From Chitinophaga sp. YR627 (GTDB lineage Bacteria > Bacteroidota > Bacteroidia > Chitinophagales > Chitinophagaceae): a stretch of DNA of 64,000 bases. Below, piece by piece: positions 7,501 through 17,225 of this stretch; within the stretch, counting starts at the first letter, position 1; each line of letters begins with the position of its first letter. Location: NCBI RefSeq assembly GCF_900114995.1, contig NZ_FOUX01000001.1, positions 2,108,001-2,172,000 of the forward strand. The letters are read 5' to 3'. The notes under the pieces were generated by a model, which did not search any database, was not told where the DNA came from, and worked only from the letters and a program-made list of their open reading frames with translations. The translations under genes were made by a program, and so were the position numbers.

Positions 7501-7890
7501 ATGATTCAATCAAACACAGATATTCCCAAAAGACCCGAACAGATCAAAGAACAGTACTGTCTTTTGATAGATCGCCACTTAAATGACCTTGTCAACGGAC
7601 TGGCCGAAGAGATGTTTGAAATTGAAGATTTTGCCCGTTTAATGTTTATTCATCCGACACATCTGAGTAACACCATAAAAACAATAACCGGCACTTCTCC
7701 CTGTGGAATATATCAGGTAAAAATATTGGAGGTAGCAAAAAAGTTATTGTCAGATTCTTCACTTCCGGTCCGTGATACAGCCCTGCTATTAACATTCGAG
7801 CCCTCACAGTTTACGAAATGGTTTAAACGGCTCGCCGGGTGTACGCCTCAGCAATACAGAAAACAGTTGAAACTAAATACTGACAAATAA
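7501..7890 (+). CDS. stand-alone AraC-type HTH protein
   Basis: A 129-residue protein that is almost only an AraC DNA-binding domain. It has the first HTH (FARLMFIHPTHLSNTIKTITGTSP) and the second HTH region (VRDTALLLTFEPSQFTKWFKRLAGCTPQQYRKQ). No ligand-binding domain is present. It is divergent from the TetR gene and 86 bp before an SDR gene, which it may control. Confidence 0.82.
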   Translation: MIQSNTDIPKRPEQIKEQYCLLIDRHLNDLVNGLAEEMFEIEDFARLMFIHPTHLSNTIKTITGTSPCGIYQVKILEVAKKLLSDSSLPVRDTALLLTFEPSQFTKWFKRLAGCTPQQYRKQLKLNTDK

Positions 7891-7976
7891 ATACTGAAAT
7901 CAAGACCATTTTGCCCCGGTTTCCTGCAATAGCTTTGTCATAACAATAAAGAATCATCATCTGAAATTGACTTTTT

Positions 7977-8759
7977 ATGGAGCTGACAAAAACTCGGGTA
8001 CTTATTACAGGCGGTAGTGAGGGAATTGGTTATGGCCTTGCAACACTATTCAGGAAGGCAGGTAGCGAAGTGCTTATCACTGGTCGTAACGCACAAAAAC
8101 TTGAAAAGGCTGCAACAGCGCTTCCCGGACTCAAAACCTTCGTCAACGACATAGGCGACCCCGCACAAAGAGAAATGCTGGCCGCTCATATAAAAACAAC
8201 AATGCCCGGTATCAATATAGTAATTAACAATGCCGGTATTCAGCGAAGAATTGCGTTGGCACAGGAAACCGCCGACTGGCATACGCGGCAGCAGGAGATC
8301 GATATTCTTCTTTCAGGACCTGTGCACCTCAATCACCTGTTGATCCCTCTCCTGCTGGCACATGGAAATCCCAGCCTGATAATCAACGTTACTTCTGGAG
8401 GAGCATATATCCCACAGATCTTTGCCCCGGTCTATAGTGCCTGTAAAGCCGCATTACATAGCTATACGATGAGCCTGCGTCACTCGCTCAAAGGTACCTC
8501 CTGCAACGTAGTTGAATTAATTCCACCAGCCGTCCGGACAACGCTAACAGATCCGGCCAGCGCACATGGTACAACAACTGAAACATTCTGCAGCGCCGTC
8601 TTTCCAAAATTGATAGCAGAAGGAACAACTACTGTAGGTTTCGGACCAACAGCGCAATTAATACCTGAACTCTCCGGACAACCAGTCAATGACCTCTTTG
8701 AAGCCCGTTCTTCCGGATTTCCTGTAACAACCTACGCGGACAGTCCATTCCAGGATTAA
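7977..8759 (+). CDS. short-chain dehydrogenase/reductase
   Basis: A 260-residue Rossmann-fold NAD(P)-dependent oxidoreductase. The cofactor motif TGGSEGIG is near residue 11, NNAG marks strand 4, a serine lies in NVTSGG, and the catalytic YSACK follows. The sequence is closest in feel to DltE-like SDRs. The substrate is unknown. It follows the short AraC gene on the same strand. Confidence 0.88.
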   Translation: MELTKTRVLITGGSEGIGYGLATLFRKAGSEVLITGRNAQKLEKAATALPGLKTFVNDIGDPAQREMLAAHIKTTMPGINIVINNAGIQRRIALAQETADWHTRQQEIDILLSGPVHLNHLLIPLLLAHGNPSLIINVTSGGAYIPQIFAPVYSACKAALHSYTMSLRHSLKGTSCNVVELIPPAVRTTLTDPASAHGTTTETFCSAVFPKLIAEGTTTVGFGPTAQLIPELSGQPVNDLFEARSSGFPVTTYADSPFQD

Positions 8760-8859
8760 TCACAACCAAAGGAATGAAACAATGCTTTCGTGCATACAGT
8801 TAGCAACCATGGTCCTATCAAGGACGCCTCCAGCAGCGCTGACTAAATTGTGCTATAAG

Positions 8860-9414
8860 TTATCTTGTAAAATGAAGTGCAACAGTTCCTGATCCAAGGT
8901 TTGTGGACGAAACAAGATTTAACTGCAATTGCGCTTGCAGATGGGTAAGATCAAGCAATCTTCTCCCTTCTCCGGCAATGACCGGATGAATCACGAAATA
9001 ATACTCATCAACGAGATCCTGTGCGATCAGCTGGGAAGGCAGATCCACACCACCCAGCGCAATCCGTTTGTCTGACTCCTGCTTCAGCTTACGTATTTCA
9101 TCTCCAGGATTCGCCCGAACGATCCTCGTTTTGGGATCGTCAACGTGTGTCAATGATCGTGAGACAACAACCCTGTCAATAGCATCAAAAGTCTGTGCAA
9201 AATCATTCATCGATCTTGTTCCCCCCGACTGACTTTTTGCAATATCCGGCCAGAAGGGCACCATTAATTCATAAGTTTTACGACCATAAAAAAGCAGGTC
9301 CATCCCCTTCAGTAGCTCCGTAAAATAGTCATGTACTTCTTCATTACTGTTTCCTTTGGTATGGTCAACACAGCCATCCAATGTCATATTGATTGAAAAG
9401 ATCACTTTTCCCAT
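8860..9414 (-). CDS. dihydrofolate reductase-family protein (RibD C-terminal-like)
   Basis: The chosen ATG at 9414 gives 184 residues starting MGKVIFSINMTLDGCVDH, which is the usual first strand of this family. An upstream in-frame start at 9492 would add 26 residues with no family support. Other conserved parts are LLFYGRKTYELMVPFWP, VVVSRSL and LGGVDLPSQLI near the NADPH site. Members are NADPH-dependent reductases, and the substrate here is unknown. Confidence 0.8.
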   Translation of the reverse strand: MGKVIFSINMTLDGCVDHTKGNSNEEVHDYFTELLKGMDLLFYGRKTYELMVPFWPDIAKSQSGGTRSMNDFAQTFDAIDRVVVSRSLTHVDDPKTRIVRANPGDEIRKLKQESDKRIALGGVDLPSQLIAQDLVDEYYFVIHPVIAGEGRRLLDLTHLQAQLQLNLVSSTNLGSGTVALHFTR

Positions 9415-9503
9415 TTGATTGCTTTTTATGAAATTAGCAATTTTATCACTTCGAAACATGCTCCGGGCACTTCCATTCTTCAACAAATACAACTAGATAA
9501 AAA

Positions 9504-9531
9504 GGGGATAACTACCTTGGTAATTATCCCC
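9504..9531 (-). terminator. terminator after the NTF2-like gene
   Basis: A hairpin with G4/C4 outer stem and AT-rich inner stem, loop CCTTGG on the plus strand, followed on the minus strand by TTTTT (9503-9499). It lies 8 bases after the stop of the gene at 9539-10015. Confidence 0.75.
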
Positions 9532-9538
9532 CTGTAAA

Positions 9539-10015
9539 CTACTTTACCCAGAGATGAAAGACTTTCGAAATAATCTTCCACTCACCATCTTTATACATCA
9601 AAGAGAGATAGTCGGTGGAATTTTCTGTAGGCGATACGCCTTCCAGTTCAACAAGTACCATAGCGGTGTTAGCAGTCTTATGCATGATACTGATGTACGA
9701 TGTAATGCCAGCAGCCGGACCATGTTTCGCAGCGAAGTCATACAGGTTATCGACACTTCCTTCCAAAGTACCCACTCCCATGAATCCATACATGATCGCA
9801 TCCTTGTGAAAGGCCTTTTTCAATTTCGCTACATCTCCCAGACGCAGCCCTTCTACATATCCGTCTATGACTGCCGTAATCGCCTTATAATCGGCAATCT
9901 CGTTCGGATTCTTATTTGGCGCCGCAAGCTGTTGTGCAGACGTCTTACCATTTCGGTTTTGTGCAAATGATGCCGTACCAGCAAGGCACAATGCCATGAT
10001 GAAAAGTTTTCTCAT
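9539..10015 (-). CDS. secreted NTF2-like (SnoaL/lumazine-binding-like) protein
   Basis: A 158-residue protein with a clear signal peptide (MRKLFIMALCLAGTASFAQ). An NTF2-like cone fold follows: helix AVIDGYVEGLRLGDVAKLKKAF, strand MYGFMGVGTLEG and C-terminal strands LSLMYKDGEWKIISKVFHL. Bacteroidota proteins of this type are usually called nuclear transport factor 2 family or putative lumazine-binding. The molecular function is unknown. Confidence 0.75.
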   Translation of the reverse strand: MRKLFIMALCLAGTASFAQNRNGKTSAQQLAAPNKNPNEIADYKAITAVIDGYVEGLRLGDVAKLKKAFHKDAIMYGFMGVGTLEGSVDNLYDFAAKHGPAAGITSYISIMHKTANTAMVLVELEGVSPTENSTDYLSLMYKDGEWKIISKVFHLWVK

Positions 10016-10052
10016 GCTGTTTATTTTTAATTGTAAATATTGATTTAGCGTT

Positions 10053-13000
10053 TTAAGCGGACTTATCTTGCTGCATCCTCCCCAGGATATTATTTAAACG
10101 CTTATACCTGAACAAAGCCGCCAGCGATACAAGCGATACAGTCGCCAACGATATATAGATCCAGGCAGGTATAGGCATCGGATCACCTTTGGCATAGGAA
10201 TGCAAACCTGACAGATAGTAGTTTACACCAAAGTAGGTCATGATCACGGTGGAGAATGATACTACCGACAGAAAATTGAACAGGAATTTACTTTGCATAC
10301 CCGGTATAAGTCTCACATGCAGCACAAATGCATATACTATAACGGATATGAAGGCCCAGGTTTCCTTGGGATCCCAACTCCAGTAACGCCCCCAGCTTTC
10401 GTTAGCCCACATCCCCCCTAAAAAGGTGCCACAGGTAAGCATAAATATGCCGATGATCATTGACAGCTCATTGACAACAGTAAGCTCCCGTAATGACTTT
10501 TCCATAAAGGATCGCCTTGCAGGATTATTGATTACATGCAGCAGTAATACAAACATACCCAGTAATGCGCTGAGTCCCAGAAAACCATAACTGGCAGTAA
10601 TGATAGCCACATGGATCATCAGCCAGTAAGATTTCAGAACGGGTACCAGCGGCGTGATCTGTGGATTCATCTGAGCGCCGCCATGGGCAAAACCCATTAA
10701 AATAACAGCAATCAATGCGCCCGCAGCAGGAATATAGGAGTTACCATTACGATATAAAAGCAATCCCGACACAAGACCGATAAGACTGATAAACATGACA
10801 GCTTCATAGCCATTGCTCCAGGGTGCATGACCCGAAATATACCATCTGACAATAAGACCAGCTGTTTGCAGTAAGGCTGCCAGCACTAATAGTGCTATCA
10901 GCATCCGGATCAGATATTGCAACACCTTATTGCGCTTAAACATGGCAGCAAACGAAGCGAACAACAGCACGCTTCCAGCTATAGCATACAGTAACATCAG
11001 TTTAAAAAACAGATTCCATGAGTTAAATCTGACCTCCCAGTTCAGTTTTGCCTGTGAAGGCATTACCTCAGCACCCGCAGAACGTTGTAAAGCCTTGAGC
11101 GTTTGTAACGCCTGGTCAGCCTTCTCCCAGTTACCATCTCTCCGCGCATGCTGAACCGCCTGGAAATAGCGCATGACTAATTCTTCATCCCTGTTCTGCG
11201 GCACTTGCATCAGACTAACAGATGTCCAGGTATTATTACTATCTCCGCGAACAGGCAATACTCGCAGATACATCCCGTTTAATAACATCTGCACCACCTG
11301 CATCTTATCGTTCAACTCAATGACTTCCTTATCGTAATTATCCTGATCAGCAGCCCTTCTGGCGAATGCACTGTTATACTCCTGTTCCAGTAAAAAATGT
11401 GCATCACCTGCAGTATCAATCGTCAACAGATGCATAATAGTTGTCAGGCCTTCCACATTTGCCTTTGTGTGACTCAACAGTGCCTTTCCGCCCCTGTCAC
11501 TTACCTTTATCAGCGGCACATTTAACCATTCAGCAGGATTAGTCGTCACTGCCAGTAAAAATTGATTGGCATCAAATGTATAATAACTGTCATGACGGTA
11601 AAGCTTCCTGAGGATCTCCAGCGCCAGGGTATTCGCCGGCTCTATCCTGCCCTCAATATTCTGAACCGGTAGATCTCCAAAAGAAGTAGCATGCGCCTTA
11701 TCCGGTACATGCTCCGGTACCTGCTGTGCATAACCAGAGCTTCCGCATAACAGACCAATACCCAATACGATCAATACTTTCTTTAAAGTAGTCCGCAACT
11801 GTTGCCCTAAAAGATGAAACCTCGTCCCTCGCCAGAACAGGGTAAAGAACATACCCGCAAATAACATTACATAACCAATATAGGTCAGGCTCGTACCCGT
11901 AACATCGTGATTCACGGATAATATCGTCCCTTTCTCATCAGTATCATAACTGCTTTGAAAGAAACGGAAGCCGCCATGATCCAGCGTATGATTCATGTAG
12001 ATATTATAAGGTATCAGACTACCAGCATCATTGACCGTGACCTGCGACGAAAAGGAAGAAGGCGCATTACTCCCAGGGTACTTTCCAAGTACAAATTTGT
12101 CCAGATGAATAAAGAATGGCGTATAATAATACCGGGATCCATATCCTATATCAATCTTCATATCCTGCAACATAAGGCTTGCCTGAAAACCTGTATATCC
12201 CCTGCCGCCATAAAATGAAACGGTATCACGCCCTTCCCTGCTGGCAATCTCCATCACTGTCAGATCAGGATCTGACGCATTCTTTTTCAGATCTCCTTCA
12301 TAATATACAATTCTGCCTTCCCGCGGCATTTCTGGCACAACCATCAATAAGCCCGTACTAAAGTTATATAGCGCGCGTAACTGAAACGTGTCTCTGCCTT
12401 CAACCATTCTGACGGAATCAGTCTGCCCTGTCGCCATCACACGATAACGTGCGGCCAGTGCAGAATGAATGTATAAACGTCCGCTGTCCATACTTATAGC
12501 TACACCGTCAGGCACAGACCTTCCAAATCCAACTTCCACTCCCTGTAAAGACCGGGTCTCACCGGCTGGTATATAAATATTTCTGCGGATACCGTCTTCT
12601 ATCGTAACGAGGTGCAAAATCATTGATGCATCGTTAACCGGCATTACAGAGTCCTGCGCTCTCGGAATAAAATGCAGCATACGCATCGTAATTGCTTCCC
12701 CGTAAAAGTCATACGCCGCTTCAAAAGGACGCCGGAACAACTTAAAGAAGCCTGGGATATTAGCAGGCAGGAACGCGGCCTTTGCCAGTGGATATTCCTT
12801 TATCTGATTTCCCCTGGATATCTGCACCTTGAAAAAGGTCGCTTCGGAGATGACCTTATTCTCCAGCTCACCCTCCCGGATATGCATTGTTCCCTCAAAA
12901 CTCAGATAACGGGTAATCGCTCCACCCAGGAATAGGAATAAAAAGGCAATATGAAAAACAAGCAACGGCCACTTCGTTATTCTATACAGTTTATATCGTA

Positions 13001-13190
13001 CAATATTGCCCAAAAAGTTACTCACCAGCAAGAACATCACCAACTCAAACCACCAGGAATTATATACGAGTTCCTTTGCAGTTGGTGTACCATAATCGTT
13101 CTCAATGAAGGTTGCCCATGCCATTGCAAAAGCAGATACGATCAGCAACAAACCCATCGTCCTCGTCGAAAAAAAGACTTTCTTTAACAT
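10053..13190 (-). CDS. ccsBA: cytochrome c maturation fusion protein CcsB-CcsA (system II)
   Basis: A 1,045-residue membrane protein that exports haem and attaches it to apocytochrome c. The N-terminal half is ResB/CcsB-like: paired membrane helices near residues 10-30 and 50-95 with GNIVRYKLYRITKWPLLVFHIAFLF, then a large periplasmic domain and another helix near 430. A central periplasmic segment follows. The C-terminal half is CcsA-like with many helices and the WWD haem-handling motif at about 928-947 (ESWGRYWSWDPKETW). Histidines such as that in YWLMIHVAIITASYG are the expected haem ligands. It lies downstream of the oxidase operon on the same strand, after a gap of 215 bp, and would mature its c-type subunit. 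Confidence 0.9.
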   Translation of the reverse strand: MLKKVFFSTRTMGLLLIVSAFAMAWATFIENDYGTPTAKELVYNSWWFELVMFLLVSNFLGNIVRYKLYRITKWPLLVFHIAFLFLFLGGAITRYLSFEGTMHIREGELENKVISEATFFKVQISRGNQIKEYPLAKAAFLPANIPGFFKLFRRPFEAAYDFYGEAITMRMLHFIPRAQDSVMPVNDASMILHLVTIEDGIRRNIYIPAGETRSLQGVEVGFGRSVPDGVAISMDSGRLYIHSALAARYRVMATGQTDSVRMVEGRDTFQLRALYNFSTGLLMVVPEMPREGRIVYYEGDLKKNASDPDLTVMEIASREGRDTVSFYGGRGYTGFQASLMLQDMKIDIGYGSRYYYTPFFIHLDKFVLGKYPGSNAPSSFSSQVTVNDAGSLIPYNIYMNHTLDHGGFRFFQSSYDTDEKGTILSVNHDVTGTSLTYIGYVMLFAGMFFTLFWRGTRFHLLGQQLRTTLKKVLIVLGIGLLCGSSGYAQQVPEHVPDKAHATSFGDLPVQNIEGRIEPANTLALEILRKLYRHDSYYTFDANQFLLAVTTNPAEWLNVPLIKVSDRGGKALLSHTKANVEGLTTIMHLLTIDTAGDAHFLLEQEYNSAFARRAADQDNYDKEVIELNDKMQVVQMLLNGMYLRVLPVRGDSNNTWTSVSLMQVPQNRDEELVMRYFQAVQHARRDGNWEKADQALQTLKALQRSAGAEVMPSQAKLNWEVRFNSWNLFFKLMLLYAIAGSVLLFASFAAMFKRNKVLQYLIRMLIALLVLAALLQTAGLIVRWYISGHAPWSNGYEAVMFISLIGLVSGLLLYRNGNSYIPAAGALIAVILMGFAHGGAQMNPQITPLVPVLKSYWLMIHVAIITASYGFLGLSALLGMFVLLLHVINNPARRSFMEKSLRELTVVNELSMIIGIFMLTCGTFLGGMWANESWGRYWSWDPKETWAFISVIVYAFVLHVRLIPGMQSKFLFNFLSVVSFSTVIMTYFGVNYYLSGLHSYAKGDPMPIPAWIYISLATVSLVSLAALFRYKRLNNILGRMQQDKSA

Positions 13191-13305
13191 ACGCTATTTC
13201 TAAAACCTCAAATAAAACTATATACACCGCTGACCTATCTACGTTCTTCAGAGAATATGCAATACTCTTCGACCCATGTAGCCGGATGTATATAAAATAG
13301 CACCA

Positions 13306-13321
13306 GGCAGGAGAACCTGCC
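13306..13321 (-). terminator. weak hairpin between the oxidase operon and ccsBA
   Basis: GGCAGG and CCTGCC form a 6-bp stem with a 4-base loop. An AT-rich tract follows on the minus strand, without a clear T-run. It may end the oxidase transcript. The rest of the 13191-13405 gap shows nothing else I can name. Confidence 0.3.
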
Positions 13322-13405
13322 CGGTTTCGGGCTGAGTCATTCAATGTATCTAATCAAGCTTAGACCATGTTTTAACTATAATTCACATAACTATCCTGTC
13401 GTTCT

Positions 13406-13816
13406 TTACACAAGCTTTATTGAAACAGAAGTGATCAGATAATAGATGGCCCAGCCACTAAAGCTGATGATCAGCACATATATCCAGAAAGGGATGCTTT
13501 GCGGCGTTTCACTTCCCGTTATAATAAAAGATTGCTGATCCCCTTTTCCATAAGCATTTATCATCAGCGGTACTATACCATCAACAACAGCATTCTCTTT
13601 AATCCCCTCAACAGCCACCGCCGGACCGTTCCGTACTTCAAAAGGTATCAGCCTTATGCCTTCCTTACCAGCAGGATCTTTACTCACAATTTTCAGCGTA
13701 TGCATGCCGTCTGGCAGTTTATTGGTGTCCAGTTTAAACTGAACAGGCGTCTGTAACTGTGCTGCCGGTGTTTGATCATCATCGATGAAGATGACGACAG
13801 TACTATGATCTTTCAT
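13406..13816 (-). CDS. membrane-anchored protein of the oxidase operon, function unknown
   Basis: A 136-residue protein with an Ig-like or cadherin-like beta domain (FKLDTNKLPDGMHTLKIVSKDPAGKEG...) and one C-terminal membrane helix (IPFWIYVLIISFSGWAIYYLI). It has no signal peptide, so how the N-terminal domain is exported is unclear. It starts 4 bp after the preceding gene in the cbb3-like operon. I do not recognise a named family, and a role in oxidase assembly is only inferred from position. Confidence 0.65.
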   Translation of the reverse strand: MKDHSTVVIFIDDDQTPAAQLQTPVQFKLDTNKLPDGMHTLKIVSKDPAGKEGIRLIPFEVRNGPAVAVEGIKENAVVDGIVPLMINAYGKGDQQSFIITGSETPQSIPFWIYVLIISFSGWAIYYLITSVSIKLV

Positions 13817-13820
13817 AGGA

Positions 13821-14078
13821 TCAATGATTTATGATACTTGTTTTAATATGATTTTCCATAGACTCATCCGGACGGATCAGCCATTTCACAGAGTAAAACA
13901 AGGTTAGTAATACAAACGCCACCGTCACTGCAATGATCACATAGTCCCACTGACTGTCAGGTCCTGTACCATGGGTGATACCCCGTAATAATTTCGGCTG
14001 CTGCTTTTCACATGCCGGACATGCCATTGCTGCGTAAGTGGAGAACAGCAACAGTATAAAGAGATAAGTTCTTTTCAT
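13821..14078 (-). CDS. small membrane protein with CPAC motif, oxidase operon
   Basis: An 85-residue protein with an N-terminal signal peptide or helix (MKRTYLFILLLFSTYAAMA), then CPACEKQQPK, a short loop and a second helix (WDYVIIAVTVAFVLLTLFYSVKWLI). The mature N terminus would expose a CxxC pair outside the membrane. A role in copper or thiol handling for the oxidase is possible but unproven. It lies 7 bp after the cytochrome c gene. Confidence 0.7.
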   Translation of the reverse strand: MKRTYLFILLLFSTYAAMACPACEKQQPKLLRGITHGTGPDSQWDYVIIAVTVAFVLLTLFYSVKWLIRPDESMENHIKTSIINH

Positions 14079-14085
14079 ATGCGTG

Positions 14086-15084
14086 TTATTGTTTTTTTAC
14101 CTTTTCCATGATCACTTTCACCTGTTCTTCGGTCACTTTGCGGCTGTTATTTCCCCACGAACTTCTTTCATGGTTCATGATAGCCGCCACTTCACCGGGA
14201 GTCAATTTATTCAGTGTACCAACAGCCGGCATTTCTCCAAAGCCTTCCTGCATCCTGCCGGTATAACCATTCATAATGATATCCACCATTAACTCCGGAT
14301 CATCATTTAAAACGATTTTACTCCCTTTTAAAGGAGGGAAAGCGCCTTTCAGTCCTTCACCATTAGGCTGATGGCAACTCTGACAATTATTGGCATATAA
14401 TTCCGCACCATTGAGTACAGGAGAAGCCCCATCACCGGCAGCCGCAGGTTGCTCACGTTTATAGAGAAACAGCGGACTCTTTTCTCCCGGCAGCTTCACC
14501 TGTTTTAATGATTGCAGATAGGCGACCAGTTGCAGGGCCTCCCTGGAAGCCACTACTTTCTGATGTGTTGACGCAAGAAAGGCTTCTGGCACATTGACGA
14601 CCACATCCCCTTCCTGCACTGAATCCTTTATCTCGAACAACCAGGTGTAAGCTGGCATGATCGACTGCTCAACAACCGTCCTCGGATTAAAAAGGTGTAC
14701 AAGATGCCAGTCCCGCGAAGGCTGACGATTCCCCACATTCGTAAGATCAGGTCCGGTACGTTCAGTTCCCATCAACGTAGCGGTATTATGTAGAAGGTCT
14801 GTACGATGATTGTCAGCATAGTCAGCAGCAATACCTGGCCGGTCACCCCATATCTTGTCCATTTCTACATTACGTACCTGCTGCGTATGACATGCCACAC
14901 ATCCGTTGGCAACAAACAAAGCCTTTCCTTTTACTGCGTCTTCGCTAAGCACCGGTGCTTCTGGTAACGGCGCATTATTCTTTTCATTGGAAATAGCAGG
15001 TAATATGGCCACTCCCAGCGTGAGTACTAAAAACAATCCCAATGCAGTGCTGTATAATGTCTTATGATTATCGAACAGTTCCAT
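14086..15084 (-). CDS. fused FixO-like/cytochrome c subunit of cbb3-type oxidase
   Basis: A 332-residue membrane-anchored dihaem cytochrome. One helix (residues 12-31) is followed by a FixO/CcoO-like module with haem site CVACH (C62, C65, H66), the family-typical GTERTGPDLTNVG and LFNPRTVVEQSIMPAY with M143 as likely axial ligand. A second class I cytochrome c module has CQSCH (C234, C237, H238) and FGEMPAVG. Canonical enzymes split these into CcoO and CcoP. It lies 5 bp downstream of the catalytic subunit and passes electrons to it. Confidence 0.88.
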   Translation of the reverse strand: MELFDNHKTLYSTALGLFLVLTLGVAILPAISNEKNNAPLPEAPVLSEDAVKGKALFVANGCVACHTQQVRNVEMDKIWGDRPGIAADYADNHRTDLLHNTATLMGTERTGPDLTNVGNRQPSRDWHLVHLFNPRTVVEQSIMPAYTWLFEIKDSVQEGDVVVNVPEAFLASTHQKVVASREALQLVAYLQSLKQVKLPGEKSPLFLYKREQPAAAGDGASPVLNGAELYANNCQSCHQPNGEGLKGAFPPLKGSKIVLNDDPELMVDIIMNGYTGRMQEGFGEMPAVGTLNKLTPGEVAAIMNHERSSWGNNSRKVTEEQVKVIMEKVKKQ

Positions 15085-15089
15085 AGCGT

Positions 15090-17225
15090 TTATTGATTCG
15101 GAGATGAAATGGAGCCCTTTAAATACTGCTCACTTAATTTTTTCAAAGCAGCTTCTTTGATATCAGGGATTGTAGTTGCCAGCAACATCTTATACATGTT
15201 GTAGGCAAATACGATGTGGGCTGTCCACATCAGGCTGCCGCCTATTGCACGCCATAACCAGTACGGCGCCATAAATACCACACTATCTATAAATGGTTTA
15301 CCCGATTGCCACATGATCCCCCTGTAGGTAGCGCCATACATCAATGGGACGGTATAGAATAACAACCCGATCAGCGCTAACCAGAAATGAATGCCGACAG
15401 TGATCTGCGGCGGTTCTTTGCCTGTTAACCGCGGTACAACCGTATAAATAGCGGCCCATAACAAAAACGTGATGATACCATACATCGTAATATGCGAATG
15501 CGCTACCGTAAAGTCCGTAAAATGCCAGATCAGATTCGTGTAACGGAATGCCTCAGCAGTACCCTGCATAGAGCCGGTAAAGTAAAACACCAGGCCCACC
15601 AGGAAGAAAGGAAGCGTATAACTGCCGGCCAGCTTATGCCAACCGTTACGGAAAGTCATAAAAAAGTTGGTACTTCCTGATGTTACCGGAATCAGCATAC
15701 CCACGCTGCCAACGATTGCGACTGTCTGCAACCACCAGGGAATAGAACTGAATACGAAGTGGTGCGTACCAATTACGGTATAGAAAAAGATCTGCGACCA
15801 GAAAGCCAGTATACCCAGGCTATAGGAATAGATAGGCCGGTTAAGTTGCTGTGGCAGGAAGTAATAAGTAACACCCAATACAAAGAGCATAAACCACATC
15901 CCCACTCCCTGATGCATATAATACCCCTGTACGATCGTCTCTCCGAGACCATCCTGCCAGAAAGGCAAGTACGCTACCAATACAATGACAATAGCAAATA
16001 TGACTGCTGAAACAATATACCAGTTAGATATATAGATCTCTTTGGATTTCCTGCTGGCAATAGTCTGAAGAAAGTTCCTGAGTGTAATACACAACCCGGC
16101 TGCAAACAATGCCATCACCGGCCAGACATATTCCCTGTACTCTCCTCCCGCATTATTAATACCAGCCATCAGCGTAATAGTACCCGATACAACGGCAGCG
16201 TTGACAAGTACAAGGGTATACCATCCTTTTTTCAGACTGGCAATAGGCATATTGCTGACCCTGGGAACAATATAATAACCCAGCCCCAGCATGGCCAGTG
16301 ATGCCCAACCCCAGAAAACAGCATTGGTATGCACCGGCCGTAATCTGCCAAAACTCAACCAACTTAAATGGTCTACGTCAGGACTGATGAATTTTATACC
16401 GACATACTCCCCTACTGTTGTACCAAACAAAAGCCAGAAAGTCGCAGTACCCAGGAACCAAAGCACCAGCTTCGCCAGCGCAGGATCAATAGGCGGACGT
16501 GCCACGGCAACTTTTTTGCGCGTGATAAAATTGATGTCAGGCGCATTGCTGATATCACTTAGCAAACCTTTATTATCATCCGCCGCCTGCGTTCCTGCCA
16601 GTTCATCATCATTCAATGAATAATCGAGTGCTATTTTACGTTGCGACAATGCATGCAATGTCTCTGTATCATTCATCTCATCCAGATAAGATGCCAGTTG
16701 ACCAGACTCCTCCTGATGCACCTTACGGCGATAATGACCAATCACTCTTCTCAGTTTGAAGATCATCAGGGCGATACCCACCAGCACCGGTATCAATATC
16801 AGGATGATAGTGATCAGAATGCCTGTCTGATTCATTAATTTAGTGGGCTTGAGATCCTGCGCACCTGCAGACAAACTGCACCCCAGCCCGATTAATACCA
16901 GCACTTTTATTTTGGTCTGTTGTTTAACCTTCAGCAATGTTTCAAGTTGATGCCTGTTCAATTGTGGGATGTGCACAGTAATACTTTCATCCTGCGCCTG
17001 CCGGCGTCTTACCTGCCGTAACCTGATCACATGTTGCAACCGGTACTTCATATACAATGCTAATTGCAGTATTACCGCGAGAAGTAATAAACAGCATGTC
17101 CATAAACCGGCTGTGGAATTCATCGCAAAAAAAGCCTTTCCCTTTGTCTGCGCCGCTGCATAATATATGCTGACTATTAACACCGCTACCGTCAGCATGA
17201 TTCGCTTTAACCAATGTTGTTTCAT
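15090..17225 (-). CDS. ccoN: cbb3-type cytochrome c oxidase catalytic subunit with N-terminal extension
   Basis: A 711-residue subunit I, while typical CcoN is about 470-480. The core starts near residue 250. Low-spin haem ligand H299 lies in RPVHTN, CuB ligands are H438 and H488/H489 (GTHHFVFSSIPWW), and H576/H578 (VAHSHITMYG) serve the two haems. These spacings match cbb3 rather than NorB, whose glutamate motif is absent. Residues 1-245 are extra: two similar units, each a signal-like helix ending in AQ, a second helix and a basic stretch, then an acidic soluble linker. The start codon directly abuts the upstream stop. It reduces O2 at the cytoplasmic membrane. Confidence 0.88.
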   Translation of the reverse strand: MKQHWLKRIMLTVAVLIVSIYYAAAQTKGKAFFAMNSTAGLWTCCLLLLAVILQLALYMKYRLQHVIRLRQVRRRQAQDESITVHIPQLNRHQLETLLKVKQQTKIKVLVLIGLGCSLSAGAQDLKPTKLMNQTGILITIILILIPVLVGIALMIFKLRRVIGHYRRKVHQEESGQLASYLDEMNDTETLHALSQRKIALDYSLNDDELAGTQAADDNKGLLSDISNAPDINFITRKKVAVARPPIDPALAKLVLWFLGTATFWLLFGTTVGEYVGIKFISPDVDHLSWLSFGRLRPVHTNAVFWGWASLAMLGLGYYIVPRVSNMPIASLKKGWYTLVLVNAAVVSGTITLMAGINNAGGEYREYVWPVMALFAAGLCITLRNFLQTIASRKSKEIYISNWYIVSAVIFAIVIVLVAYLPFWQDGLGETIVQGYYMHQGVGMWFMLFVLGVTYYFLPQQLNRPIYSYSLGILAFWSQIFFYTVIGTHHFVFSSIPWWLQTVAIVGSVGMLIPVTSGSTNFFMTFRNGWHKLAGSYTLPFFLVGLVFYFTGSMQGTAEAFRYTNLIWHFTDFTVAHSHITMYGIITFLLWAAIYTVVPRLTGKEPPQITVGIHFWLALIGLLFYTVPLMYGATYRGIMWQSGKPFIDSVVFMAPYWLWRAIGGSLMWTAHIVFAYNMYKMLLATTIPDIKEAALKKLSEQYLKGSISSPNQ

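Noticed and set aside
15090..17225. Nitric oxide reductase (NorB) instead of an oxygen reductase
   Set aside because: The NorB glutamate motif is absent, the CuB histidine spacing matches cbb3 enzymes, and the partner subunit is FixO-like.
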